Part shown: positions 24,622 to 36,746 of the stretch, piece by piece
Position numbering within the stretch: position 1 is the first letter of the stretch
How the letters are laid out: each line of letters opens with the position of its first letter
Assembly: GCA_916610825.1 (NCBI GenBank)
Contig: OU744452.1
Coordinates: forward strand, 17,819,103-17,883,102
Direction of reading: 5' to 3'
DNA length: 64,000 bases
Source of the DNA: Haliclystus octoradiatus
Lineage: Eukaryota; Cnidaria; Staurozoa; Stauromedusae; Haliclystidae
Program-made: the position numbers and the translations under genes
Notes under the pieces: model-generated
Seen by the model: only the letters and a program-made list of their open reading frames with translations
Told to the model about the DNA's origin: nothing
The model's database searches: none

Positions 24622-24953
24622 TATAAATAGAGGAGTCAAAGATTACACATTTTGTTACTGTAACTTGAAGTTTCACGCTTTATTGCGATTATCAGACAGT
24701 TAAAACTAGATAATAAAAAAATACATGGTACTTCTGGTTAAATGCCTCATAGGAAACGATCACAAAGAAAACACACACATTGCGATACAATAGGCTTTAT
24801 CCCAATTAACAACAGCTGCGATTATGTAAGTTTATATCAGAGGTACCATGTATGTTTTTTATTATCTAGTTTTAACTGTCTGATGATCGCAATAAAGCGT
24901 GAAACTTCAAGTTACAGTAACAAAATGTGTAGTCTTTGACTCCTCTATTTATA
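24622..24953. repeat. Long inverted repeat with arms of about 110 bp
   Basis: The left arm 24622-24731 (from TATAAATAGAGGAGTCAAAG to ATACATGGTAC) is an almost perfect reverse complement of 24843-24953, with a loop of about 110 bp. Transcription across it would give a long stem. No coding content in the arms. Probably a foldback/MITE element. Confidence 0.92.
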
Positions 24954-26186
24954 AGCAAGAATTTATTAATTTAGCTTTTTAGTTGTTTTATTTTCTATTA
25001 AAGTAAATGTATTTTATTATTATTATAAAAAAACCTTTATTTTTATTATAAATTATTATAAAATCATTAATCATGAATAATATCATATGGAAGTCCGTAT
25101 AATCTTTATCTTGAATATCATATTATAAGTCGTCGAATGTTGTTCTAGCAATCTGATTGGCTAATGGTCATGTTTGGAACTCACAGTGCAGACAATGTAA
25201 ACAATGGCGGGATATTTGGACCTGGTTCAAAATATAAACGCAATAAAATCAAAACAAACGAACACTTTTTATTGTTACCCGAAGTTTCAAAATAGCTCAA
25301 AACAAAAAAAATTGTTCATTTGAATTAAATTTAGATAGTAATAATAATAATAGTACTAATGATTATAACGGAACACGAAGGTTACCTATTTGTACAAGTA
25401 ATAACTTATATGTCCTTCTGAATGAAACACAGGCGAAAAGTACGAACTACAAAACAAAATATGCAGTAAATATTTTCAGCGTTATGTTATTGTGACATTG
25501 AAATACCATTTATTTGAGGAAATTATTTCCAGAATGTTTGGCCTAGTTTCAGTATCCAAAACAAAACTGGAAACATTCAGATCAATAGTGAAGAAGAGCA
25601 AGCAAACACGAGTTCGGTTACCATAAACACACCTAGCAAATGTAATCTTTATTTTGAAAAATAAAAAAATTGTAGAATAGAGTTTTTCTATCACATCAGT
25701 CTTGAAACCTTGGAGATGCTATTGTCCTGACATATTGTCGAGATCTATTTATCCCGAGCTCTACCCTTATGTCTCGGAATATCCCGTCACGTTCGAATAC
25801 ATTGGGAATTTTTGGTGTTCGATTAACCAATAGGAAGCAAGAAAACTGTCAAAAAAACTAGTCATTAATAATACCTGCAGAGTCTCTACCCGATATAGCA
25901 CGGAAGCCCATATACTTTATGAGCGAAACTTACTAATTACCTGAACCTGCTATTTCCGTTTTCTCTGTTTATCTCTCAAATAAAGACACATGATGATATG
26001 ATATGATATTATATGATATATTTTGTCAATGGAATTTGACGGGAAAATAAAGGGAGACTTGATTTAATTAAAGCCTCCACTTATATACAGCCAGTAATAA
26101 ACACGAAAAAATGTATATATATAATATATTGACTATGCATTTACATTTTACATGATCATTATATTTATCATTATTACTTATATTAA

Positions 26187-27563
26187 TTAATCAAAATCGG
26201 CTTGTTGATACAATTTGCAAAAAGATGAAATGGCTGCTTTGTTTAAATGATGATTGGATGCCGTTAATGGTTTTGATTCTACAAGAAGTTCTTCTAATGT
26301 ATTCCACCATTGGATGGTAAGAAGGGGAAATCGATGCTTGCCGGACTCAAGGCGTGGTGAAGTGCTCGATTTGAATTTAAATCTATGTCCGCATAGCGTG
26401 TATTTAAAATGCTTGTAATGTAAAGATAAGGTATCTATAGATGATATTTTATATAGCATAATCAGGTCTGCTTTGACTCGACTCAGCTCTAACGATACTA
26501 GTTTTAGAATACGTAGACGATCAGAGTAACTTTGATATTTTAATCTTCCTAGTTTGCAAACCCTCCTTGTAAAAGTTCGCTGGACGTTTTCTATTATGTA
26601 AATATCTTTAGTAAGCCACGGATTCCTTATTGGAGACGATGATTATGGTATAGGACGAAAATAAACTTTGAAGGCACGAATTTACAAATCGATTTGTTTA
26701 GAGAGAAAGCATTTAAAGATTTAATATAATCTAGACTTTGCTCTAGCAGCTATCATTGAACAGTGCTTTAATGACTTCAGATCAGGAGGTAGTATGATTC
26801 CTAGATCATGGACACGTTCAACATCATCAAGTTCATGGTTATCAATTGAATAAGATATTTGCGATGTGCTGGTTTTTCAAGACTGGTGGTAATGTCATTG
26901 ATGAATAAAATAATTAACAGAACCTTGAGGGACACTGCTAATTACATATTTTAAGGAGGAGAATACATTACCAACTGATGCGAGTTGTGTGCGATTTAAT
27001 AAAAACGATGATATCCAATCCAGAAGTTCAAATTTAATATGCTTGAAATTTTAATAATAATTTAGTATGCGACGGTATCGAATGCTTTGCTAAAATCGAC
27101 ATAAACACCGTCGATTCTCAGACAGTTATTAGATGCAATACTCCAGCGGCGTAGGGTTTCCAGTAATTGTGTACAGGTTGACCGTCTTGATAAAGATCCA
27201 TGTTGTTCGGAATATATCAAATTGTGTTGTATAGTAGATATGATAACATTTCAGTCTTTATGATTGATTCCATAACTTTATAACATGATATATACATGTT
27301 AACGATATTGGTCGAATGTTGTTTGCCAGAGAAAATTTACCCTTCTTAAAGATTGGTACAAAAATTGCAGTTTTCCATATTTTTGGTAAATAGCCCGCTA
27401 ACAACGATGATTCAAACAGTAGAGAAAGAGCGTGAGTTAATTCATCAGCAAGCGATTTCATAAATAGAGCTGGGTAGCTGTCAGAAGTTCTTGATGTTTT
27501 GTTTGGTAAATTCATTAATGATTTGTGATTGTCGCTGACGGAAAATTTTACAAAACTGAGCAT
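26187..27563 (-). mobile_element. Decayed non-LTR retrotransposon (CR1/Jockey-like RT), 5' truncated
   Basis: Minus-strand reading has the RT fingers/palm block (KIWKTAIFVPIFKKGKFSLA, then NNIRPISLTCI), motif A (DFSKAFDTV near 27090), a shortened motif B region (SVPQGSV), and the C-terminal block ending FPLLTIQWWNTLEELLVES. Stops, frameshifts and a deletion that removes the catalytic Asp-Asp motif make it inactive. Confidence 0.9.
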
Positions 27564-27949
27564 TTACATCCACTTGATCCACAAAGGTAGGTTGGGCATT
27601 GTCATCTTTAGTAATTATGCTAGTGAAATAGTCGTTGATTGTATTGGATTTTTCTTGATCATCAGTACAAATAGACCCATCAGAAGTGCGGATTTGTGGA
27701 ATCGATGGTTTGGAATGTATTTTGTTATTTACAAACGAATAGAAGCTTGATAGAGAAGCATCATCTATAATTTTAGATTAATAATCTATAAATGGATATC
27801 AAAGATGCCTTACAGCTAACTCGTAGTCATGTGACAGTTTTTTAAATATGATGATGACAATGATGACTTATGGAAGTTATGCTTCTTTTATCACAACTTC
27901 GAAAAAACGTTCGTTTAAACATGTTTAATAATCACTTGAAGAAATACGA

Positions 27950-28565
27950 TTCGTGATTAGTGTATTTGTACAACGTGTCTTTCAGTTATGTCAAGATAGC
28001 CCACGACATTTCATGTCAACCATTAAAAGTATATGGGCTTTCGTGCTATGTCGGGTAGAGACTGTGCAGGTATAGGTGTATTACCGCACGTATCCGGTAA
28101 TAGACTTATACCTGCAAAGTTTTAATCAAACAACTAGAATACATGCTTTGAAAATGGCGACATAGTTAGTAGAGAATTTTCTCTACTAACTATGATGGCG
28201 ACGAGCTGTGACAGATTGAATACTTTCTCATAAAATCAAATCAAATGTATGCTCTGTAATTGCAAATTTATCTTGAGAAATTCAAAAAAATAACAGCTTG
28301 GGAGCTGCGAAATTCAGATGAAAATATTACTATATTTTAATAATGCAAAAATGTTAAGAGTTTGAAAAACAATCATGTTGAATTCTTCGCGTTCTATTTA
28401 GAAATGATATTTGCAGGAATTTCATTAAAACTGTACTTAATGAGAAACCAATGACCCATTAAATTAGAAAACAAATCATTGTTGTAGTGAAATTAAAGAG
28501 AGGTAATTGATGTTTCAGACAAAGGTTACATGTTACATAATTATTAAAATGATTACATCACCTGT
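27950..28565 (+). mobile_element. Hairpin MITE family H, copy 2
   Basis: Colinear with 16565-17130 (shared GTCTTTCAGTTATGTCAAGA, CAATGACCCATTAAATTAGA), but without the terminal hairpin. Internally it has a hairpin around 28066-28116 (GCAGGTATAG ... CTATACCTGC-like) and an extra palindrome at 28161-28194 not present in copy 1. Confidence 0.85.
28161..28194. repeat. Perfect 16-bp-arm palindrome inserted in MITE copy 2
   Basis: CATAGTTAGTAGAGAA, two bases TT, then its exact reverse complement. It sits between two copies of ATGGCGAC that are a single copy in MITE copy 1. Confidence 0.93.
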
Positions 28566-28570
28566 TAAAC

Positions 28571-28856
28571 TACTTACAGAATCCGATTCGAATATTTTGA
28601 ATCCGCTTTGCGTATAATATTATCCAATTCACCTCGGACAGCTGCAAAATTATTTCGTGACGATAATGAAAAGAAGAAATTGCAGGCATATCAAAGATAT
28701 TTTGATATCAAGTTTGAACACTCATATTATCAGCTATGCTCAATGGTTGATGATCTAACAGCAAGTCTCACAATTAAAGAACAAGGAATGATTTACAAAA
28801 AAATAATTGCGCCACTTTATTGTGCAAATAATGTATCTCATATCGTCTGCCATTAA
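28571..28856 (+). CDS. Unrecognised possible 3'-terminal exon
   Basis: An open frame runs from just after a candidate acceptor (CTACTTACAG, ending 28579) to a TAA at 28854. It gives about 92 residues with unbiased composition (RYFDIKFEHSYYQLCSMVDD, TIKEQGMIYKKIIAPLYC). No ATG begins it, so it would be a terminal exon of a plus-strand gene or part of a pseudogene. I do not recognise the domain and found no matching upstream exon. It begins just where MITE copy 2 ends. Confidence 0.3.
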
Positions 28857-29139
28857 TGAGCTTTTTGACATATTTATATAGATTTTACCATTATAATCAT
28901 ACATTAATCATTATACTTTGAATAATTTATTGATTGATTGATGAATGTAGCTCTACAGCATGCATCGCGTGTAACTGGTATTGTAATTGAACACAATCAG
29001 ATATACCGTATATGTATGATTAATAGTAGATTTAGTATTATTTTTAACTACAATCTGGAGTCTTTCTCTTGAATTGAGAATTTCATTAGTGTTACCATTT
29101 AGCTGTAATGTAGGAACTCTGTATTTCTATATTAAAGTT

Positions 29140-29463
29140 TGTAGTAATAGCAGGCTTTGCTATAAACGACGTTGAGAACCAGTCAACACAACGACGGTCA
29201 CACTGGAACTAATTTGTTTTTCACATTACACAGATATTATGTGAATTACATATTTACATTACATAGGTTGATGAGGTTAATTACACATAGAATTACAACT
29301 TCACATATATAAGTAGACCGAGCGCCACATATCTAAAATGGCAGGCTTCTCCGGGCAACTTGAAATTTACACAAAATGTTCATAAAAATACCATAAATGT
29401 TCATATAAGGCAGAACAGCTTGATAATCACATACACCGTAACTATAAACACAGTTACACAACA
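29140..29463 (+). repeat. Solo LTR related to the TRIM at 60308-61218
   Basis: Shares with the TRIM LTR the blocks GCTTTGCTATA, AACACAACGACGGTCA, CTGGAACTAATTT, AATTACACATAGAATTACAA, CAGAACAGCTTGAT and the terminus TTACACAACA. It is longer (324 vs 208 bp) because of an extra stretch of about 95 bp near 29315-29408. No clear target duplication. Its terminal 10 bases overlap the 3' end of the GPCR at 29454-30455. Confidence 0.85.
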
Positions 29464-30455
29464 TATTTTAAGCTGGTTGTAATAATAGCTGGTTCCAAAC
29501 GTTTCATCTGGCGATCTTTCTCGTATTCATGTTTGAAAGGAATCATACGAGAAAGTAGTTTACGTAAACGTACATCATGCTGTGCATAAATGAATGGATT
29601 GACTGCACTGTTTGTAATAACAATAACATTAGAAATGTTTAATAACGGCTCCAATATCATAGATGATGTTATAATGTTGAAATTTTGAATTAAGCGAACC
29701 AACAGTTGCGGAGTATACATTGCAAAGAGTATCATAGTTGCTGAAAAACATGATTTATTAATCCTCTGCTGCTGCATAGATGGGATATGTGATGAAACAG
29801 TTTTATTTCTTACTTGCCTTATATGCGAATTAATAACGTTTGCAGATTTCTGATGATGTATCCTACTTGTAAGTTTGTAGATATAGTAATATGATACGGC
29901 AGGAATAATCATTGCAATAATAACAGTTAATGAAAATACAGCGATAAATAATTGTCTTGACCACAGACCTAGAAACCTTGGATATACGAGTACTGCGGAA
30001 TATATTACGATCAATAAATAACTAGAAATCCATAAACATTTATCGTTTGCTTGACGGTAATAATATGGTTTACAAACAGCAGCTAAACGGTCAAGACTGA
30101 TCAAAATAATAGTTAAGAGGGAAAGCACTGCTAAAAAAAATCCAACAGCAGCAGCTATAAATTGTATTCCACAGTTGACGTCATGGTGATATATATTTGC
30201 ACGAAAAACTCCAATGCAATATGCAGGAGCTGTTATTGATCCAGCAATGATATCAGCAATGGATAGCGCTAGAAAAAACTTTCCGTTTCCTCGGCGTAGT
30301 TGCCTTTTTTCTGATAATACTGAGTATATTACAATTACATTTTCTACAGTTATTATCGGTGCTAATAATGCGAGGTATAATGCTAAACTCCATGAAAGTG
30401 GATCTGATAAATTGGATATTCGTAAAAGAACACATGAAGTATGATTTTTTGCCAT
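29454..30455 (-). CDS. Orphan rhodopsin-class GPCR, single exon, 333 aa
   Basis: Seven hydrophobic segments at about 22-45, 58-80, 96-118, 140-160, 168-192, 236-258 and 268-290. The N-terminus has sequons at Asn4 and Asn15. Family marks: Asn39 in TM1, LALSIAD in TM2 (Asp68), Cys95 at the start of TM3, DRL at 122-124 in place of DRY, and NPFIY at 286-290. Odd points: extracellular loop 2 is only a few residues and has no Cys to pair with Cys95, and the TM6 CWxP is MYTP (246-249), so the toggle Trp is Tyr. A very short loop 2 without Cys is known from melanocortin/lipid-type receptors; assignment to that group is only a suggestion. The ligand is unknown. Closest relatives here are 42569-43531 and the fragment 36747-37161. 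The last two codons and stop come from the LTR at 29140-29463. Confidence 0.93.
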   Translation of the reverse strand: MAKNHTSCVLLRISNLSDPLSWSLALYLALLAPIITVENVIVIYSVLSEKRQLRRGNGKFFLALSIADIIAGSITAPAYCIGVFRANIYHHDVNCGIQFIAAAVGFFLAVLSLLTIILISLDRLAAVCKPYYYRQANDKCLWISSYLLIVIYSAVLVYPRFLGLWSRQLFIAVFSLTVIIAMIIPAVSYYYIYKLTSRIHHQKSANVINSHIRQVRNKTVSSHIPSMQQQRINKSCFSATMILFAMYTPQLLVRLIQNFNIITSSMILEPLLNISNVIVITNSAVNPFIYAQHDVRLRKLLSRMIPFKHEYEKDRQMKRLEPAIITTSLKYVV

Positions 30456-32073
30456 TCTGATTTAAGATTCGGTCTTCCAATTATATACCCGATTTTCGTC
30501 TCGTTACTAAGCATTAAATAAAAAATATTAACAATATAATGAGTAATAATAATAAAAATGCAAGATAACTAATTTTCAGGATCGATATCTTTCAACACTG
30601 GCCGTATATTAAATATTATATATATACTACGTTTCAGACAGCAGTCGTTAACCCTGTGAAAGAGATGTTATCTGAATTAATAAACTTATCAATGATGATG
30701 ATGTTGTTGTTGTTGCGAATTTGACAAAATTGTTTATAAACACAAAAGGTGATATGTGGCTCATTTTCCCTCTTGCAAACCTGCATGCAGATTTACAATA
30801 ATTACACTTGATTTTAGATGAAAAGTCAGAAGTTTATTCAATATTAAACAGAACAAATTTTCTAAGATATATTTGTTGAACTGATGCAACGATATTTGGG
30901 TGCGTTTTCTTTATCTCCATTTCTGAATAATGGAAGAATCAGAGATGATTATGATGATGATGATGATGATGATGATGATGGTATTTCATCAAGTATTTGG
31001 CTCTATAATCTATTTTCTACAGGATAACTCCTTAAGTGCAGGCATTTCCAAGATTGACAAATATTTAATGTTATAGATATTGTTTTTTTGAACATATACA
31101 CTTTCAAAACTTTTTCTGTATAGAATTTCTAAGAAATGGAAAAATAAGGTGGGACATTTTACGGCTGCATTGGTTACGGAAATCAAGAGAATTCTACATC
31201 AAGTTTCATCAGAGTTTTTATGGAAAAGATTAAATCAATATTTCGAGGAAAAGTAGGCAGATTATCAAAAATAGAATCAAACTTTTCAAGAGAAAATAAT
31301 AATTGCTATATGGAAAATTTCACGATGTTGGCACTTAAATGCAATCTCTGAAAATTCCACTTGTGATCTGAGAACTACAATCCTGCTTTAATAGTGCTGA
31401 AAATGATAGCTGGAAAAAATAAACCTGAACTTTCATATCCATTACTGAATCCTTTTGAAAAATAAATTATTATTTAACTTAGCTGATATCGTACCTTCAT
31501 GTACTTAAACCTGTTATTCCAAAATGCTCGATCACATATCCACTCAATTTGACTCTGTGATAGAATTTCAGGTCATAATATGGCTATTGTAAACAAGGAT
31601 GGCTATTTGTTTTACTATTTAGCATAAACAAGGTTAATCCCAATTTCATTCACATTTTCAAAAGCAATTAACATATGAAATTTCGATCAAGGTCAATCAA
31701 GATCAACTTCACAAGAATATCGTCAATTGACACATAGTAAAGGATTGAATAAATGGAGTATTAATACTGATCTGTTATACTTTTAGTTATTAATATGCCT
31801 GTTTCACGATTTATGATTCAAGATTCATTTGTTTTATCTGAAAAACTGGAAATCTTAATTATATAGTTAAATAAGTACTTCATTACTGACGATAATAGTC
31901 TATTATAAAAACTTATCATTACATTATCAGATTATACTATCTCATGGCCTTTTGTCAACATCGTTTCAGATATCATATGGTACCAATATGGCGGCAATCT
32001 GCGCTGGTTAACTACGTTATTAAAACATCTGCGTTAATCGTAACCTATACTAATTAAATGGAGAAAACGAGTA
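30456..32073. other. Intergenic, upstream of GPCR, no gene recognised
   Basis: AT-rich sequence with one (GAT)n array at 30951-30981. No promoter element stands out clearly. Confidence 0.45.
30951..30981. repeat. (GAT)n microsatellite
   Basis: About ten uninterrupted ATG/GAT trinucleotides. Confidence 0.95.
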
Positions 32074-32163
32074 ATTTCAGTAAAAAGGTCAAAAGCAACA
32101 AAAATTGTTTCTTATTAATTAATATAAAACAATTACTGTTGCATTTGACCATTTTACTGAAAT
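32074..32163. repeat. Short hairpin repeat
   Basis: ATTTCAGTAAAAAGGTCAAA and following AGCAAC...AATTGTTT pair with the reverse complement ending ATTTTACTGAAAT at 32163. Arms are about 38 bp with a small loop. Confidence 0.85.
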
Positions 32164-32869
32164 GTTTCACAAGAAAGCATTTTATTATATTTGTCTAATG
32201 TTCTACTTTCTATATATACATGGTTCTGCATATCTCCATCCAGCACTCAATTGATATATTACCACCTATATAAATATATAACCTATTATACCTATAATAT
32301 AAAAGTTATTATTTAGTCTTTTAGAGACATTCACATTTGCTACTAATAGTTTCACACCTTTGGCGATCATCAGGCAATTTAATCGTTTCACATCGTATAG
32401 ATAACAATTGCCTTATTTTACCTTTATCAATACATCATTGGTAATAAATTATGCATTGTACTTATATCTAAAATGTTCATCAAATCATAAAATACTACAT
32501 GGTTACCAAGCACGTTCGATGTTTTATTCATATTTCCTAAACGCGAGAAATTTAGGCGCCAAGGGTGAAACGCTGAAAAGTCATAAGCCTATGAGGTAAA
32601 TGATGATGATGATAAGTATCTCCAACATGTTCGAGTTTAATAAACATGAATGAAATACAAACATTTTGAAAGCCTGTGGTGAACCTTAAATGTGCAAAAT
32701 AAAACTAACTATGAATTTTGTTTCTGTAAACAAAGATGTGTTTTGATATATAGGTCTGTAGCATATTTATAGATTGTGATGTCATAATTCTCTATGAAAT
32801 TGTATTAATTGAAAAATTCACATATTCTAGATGACCAACTATGTTTTACAATTAATGGGTTATTGATTA

Positions 32870-33050
32870 CAGTGTAACCTGTATATAACGGCCAGCTACG
32901 AGAGGTAGATAAATTGACCACTATAGACAGGTGGCCTTTATATACAGGTTCAATTCAATAGAAAATACTATTTTAGAGATTGCAAAAGTGACCACTATAG
33001 ACAGGGGACCACTGTATAGAGGTGACCACTATAACAGGTTTGACTGTATT
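32870..33050. repeat. Degenerate tandem repeat of GACCACTATAGACAGGTGGC type
   Basis: Contains repeated GACCACTATAGACAGG and TATATACAGGTT words in both near-direct and inverted arrangement. The same words recur at 35585-36540 and 38130-38310. Probably one dispersed minisatellite or MITE family. Confidence 0.7.
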
Positions 33051-35584
33051 CTATTGTTTATTTAGTCATGTCTATTGTATAAAATTCCGGATTGTTACAA
33101 TGTCTTTAGGATAGTGATATAAAACGTGTTCTCGTATCGACATTTGTAAATAATTTCCGATCTTTTGCTGATTAGCTATTTGCTGATTGGATTTAATGTG
33201 ATATTTTTCGATTAGGCATATAGCAGGTTACAATTTTTTGATGTGTTATTGTAGGCTACACTGATTTATAGTAAAGTGCTTTCTTTTATAGATTCCATCT
33301 ATGTTTTGAAATTCCATCCATCCATCTAAGTTAGCTGCTATATCTGTATTTCTTGTGTTTTAGAATGTATTTCTGTTCTGTTTATCGAGAACACGAGAAC
33401 GAGAACAAGTTTTATCCCACTAACCTAAAATATCATAAATACAAAAACCGGAATTTTATATAATAGACATAATTAAATAAACAATAGCATAATCAATGTA
33501 GTTGAAATACATCGCCTGATGATACCCTTCTGTTGTGAAACTTGAAGTGACGTAATTCATGTTTAATTTTGACTCTCATTCTAATCAAGATATTATAATC
33601 TATATGCGAAATAATTGCTGCCTGTCAGAGTTATTGTCCTTTCACACTCTTATTAAACTATGAAATATGAAAATTTATTGCTTGAAATGATAGTAATAGT
33701 CCAAACAGTGGTTGCGCTGAAAATATTTTTGCTTGATACGAAGAGATATCGGCGAAACTAGCATTTTCCTTTTGTCCTGCTTACTTGTTTTGCCATGGCT
33801 CCTATTCAACCATGATTCAACATAACATGTTCACAAGGTATGCAGCCATGGTGCTCCGATGAACGGCACCGCTGTTCATTTGTTTGATGTAAATAAATTT
33901 TGAATAACAAGGATATTACATAGAGGGCCTTGAAGATCAATACTCGACAATCAAATGGAAAATTTTGGACAATTAAATAATGAAGTTCATCCTCAGTCAT
34001 TTTACTTGAAGTCTAATTCGAAAAATGTCCTATACATATAGAGTATATCTTGAAACATAGAAAATGGGTCGGGTCATCTTAGTCATCGGCAAGTGATATG
34101 GCAGAAACAGTGTAGTTGCGTCCATCGCAGCCATTGTGAATCGCGCGTCGTTGATACTTTTGCCTGTCTGAGATGTAGATCAACAAGCGTTCACACGAAT
34201 ATTTACCATTACTTTGAAAACAGTCTGAGTCCATCAAAAATGTCCCCGTAAATATTTAATTTAGCACCTGGGAGAGGTAGAGACGATAAGGGGGAAGATT
34301 TACAGCTAAAGAGATCCATCTAAACTCATAAAAACAAGAGTTATAAATGAAATCAAGCTAATTACCTTTACTTCAACTTTTATGCTTACGGAGGTCTACA
34401 ACACGTGAAACATTACTTCAGAGAAACTGGATATCAATCGAAACCTGATACTGATAATTTGTTAATTAATCATAGATTTTTTTGAAAATGAATCAGTCAA
34501 AGCCTGTCTCTTCTACATCTAACTTCACAGTAGTATTTAACATTTTTTGTGGAAATATTACTTGAATGCCTATATGTGAAAATATAATTTAATCATTATC
34601 TAATTGTGGAAAAATTGAATTATATCTGATATAAAGGTTAAGCTAATATTTAGTAATTATAAAATGGTGCTAACAAGTACACCTTTTGGAATTCTTCAAA
34701 TCAGAGGAAAATATGTGTATTTCGCTCCTTATATTACCAAACTCAGTTTCCCTTGTTGAAATGTTACGGACATTAAGCAGCAATCTACTTCAAAGAAATA
34801 TCAATCAACATAAAATATTTTACTTATTTCTTTAAAAAGTGTATTTACTATTGCTCTGTAATAAACTTTATAGACATTAGGTGGTCGCATTACAGAAATT
34901 GCTATAGCTGATGAGAATATAACATGTGAATTTAGTTTCTTCAGCAGAGTAGCTATACTGCGTTGAGGTAATCTCTTATCCTTTCTTCAATGCCAATAGA
35001 CCTGCCGTGTTAGATACACAGAAATAAAAACAAAAAATTTGCTAGCAGCCAAAAGATTACACATCTTGCTCCTGAACGATTAGAATGTGTTTCACAGAGT
35101 AAGGAATGCCTAAGGATTGAAGAAAAACGTAATAATCAAATCAATGACTGAAGATCGCAATTTCAATGTGAGAAACTCTGAGTAATGGAATGAATTCTGC
35201 CTGCATCTATGTTCCCCATTCTATATTATGTTCTGCTGATTATTTCCAACGCCTCCTAACTATTTAAATCTAGGTTTAAATGGAAAATAAATTATTTCAA
35301 ACAAGGCTAATCAGTAAGTCTAGATGTTATATCTTGGAAATGATTATCTTCCATTGTATTTAATATTTTATTTCTGTAGGGTCTATAATTAATATTATTA
35401 TTCATTATCACTTTTATCATTATTAATTATTATTATTATTATTAATTCCAATCGTTGGTTAGCACACTATAAATATATACTTGTAAATGTCGTCGTACCA
35501 TCACATCTTCAGATTGCTAAATTAATCAAACATGTCTAGACAGTATCTCGTGAATGGTATCAGAAATAGGATTTAATCAGATTG
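33051..35584. other. Intergenic, no gene recognised
   Basis: AT-rich; only short open stretches with no recognisable domain. A short ATT-rich tract lies near 35390-35445. Confidence 0.45.
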
Positions 35585-35873
35585 CTACAGTGCAAGCTGT
35601 ATATAAGTTCGGCTAGCTATCAGATGTAGATGCATTGACCGATCAAGTCAGGTGGTCTCTATATACAGGTACATGCTGGATAAAGATTGATAAAGCGCAA
35701 ACTGGATATAATGTGCTAAATATCAAATCCAGACACATTAACCACGGAAGACAGGTACATGGTCTATATATACAGATATATATTAGATAAAGAATTGATA
35801 CAGCGCAAACTGTATTCAACAGCTATAACTATCACATCTAGGTACTTTGACCATTAAAGACAGGTGGCCTATA

Positions 35874-36033
35874 TATCAGACATGATAATCCTCAGACTTT
35901 TTGCGGATTTCAGACTATTTTCATATCTTGAACGGAAAATGTTGCCTTTTTGCCATTGAAATCCATTACAAACAATCCAGATATCCTTGACTTCAGATTA
36001 TTTTCTGAATTTTATTTCCTATGTCTGATATAT
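35874..36033. mobile_element. Small MITE-like insertion in minisatellite
   Basis: ATATATCAGACAT at the left is matched by ATGTCTGATATAT at the right, giving 13-bp terminal inverted repeats around about 130 bp of AT-rich non-coding sequence. The minisatellite pattern resumes after it. Confidence 0.55.
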
Positions 36034-36101
36034 ATATATGTACATGCTAGATAAAGAATTGATACAGTGAAAGATGTACATTACAGCTAAATACAAGATC
36101 T

Positions 36102-36480
36102 CAATAGGAGGATTAGCTCAGATAGCAGAGCAACCGAACTTCGAATCGGATCATATCTGATCGACTGTGGTTCAAATCTCCCCCTAAGGTCAACCCAGCC
36201 TTGACTTTATCTGAAACATCAATTGAGTACCATCTGAGGATGGCGGATTGAATGGTCTAGAGGGAATTGAATTGTGAGTAGCTGCAGCGCATCGTTGCGC
36301 ATTGACAATCAAGACTTATCTGCTATGAAATCTGTTGAAATTGATCTGCAGTGTTGCGGCTGAGATCAGTAAAGAGCGTTTAAAATCATTGCTCTCAGCG
36401 AAAAAAGCCACTCATCTAGAAATAAAGGAGTGGTACGGGTGCCTTCGGTAGGGCGACACCGTCTATATTACTTTTTTTAG
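36102..36480 (+). mobile_element. tRNA-derived SINE, copy C, with exact 11-bp target duplication
   Basis: Flanked by ATACAAGATCT at 36091-36101 and 36481-36491, which fixes the element as 379 bp starting CAATAGGAGGATTAGCTCAG. A and B boxes, body and TAGGGCGACACCGTCTA end are shared with the other copies. It interrupts a minisatellite unit. Confidence 0.96.
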
Positions 36481-36746
36481 ATACAAGATCTAGATTCATT
36501 GACTGCTAAATAGATTAAGAGAGGTGGCCTAAATATAGAGGGTTGAGCCTGAAGATTATTATATCAAACGTTTGTTGTATAATATCTACTATACTACTTA
36601 ATCTAATGTCCAGTATATGCAGGTGACAGTGGAATGATTGTAAAACTGATCATAAAAATATCAGTTTTCTTCCGAATAAACTCTAGCCTCTGGAATCTAG
36701 AATCCTTGGATTATTACCTTTGCCAGACCCTGACCCCGTATAAGCT

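Larger units (their letters stand above)
35585..36540. repeat. Minisatellite of about 105-bp units, interrupted by two insertions
   Basis: Three consecutive units (35585-35880) share GATAAAGAATTGATACAGCG, ATCTAGR-CATTGACC and ACAGGTGGCCTATATAT-type blocks. A fourth unit (about 36030-36101 continued at 36492-36540) is split by SINE copy C. A segment of about 145 bp between units three and four is bounded by short inverted repeats. This is a clear nested insertion history. Confidence 0.8.

Noticed and set aside
30214..30480. Open frames on both strands over the GPCR start
   Set aside because: Overlap the clear receptor frame and show no domain.
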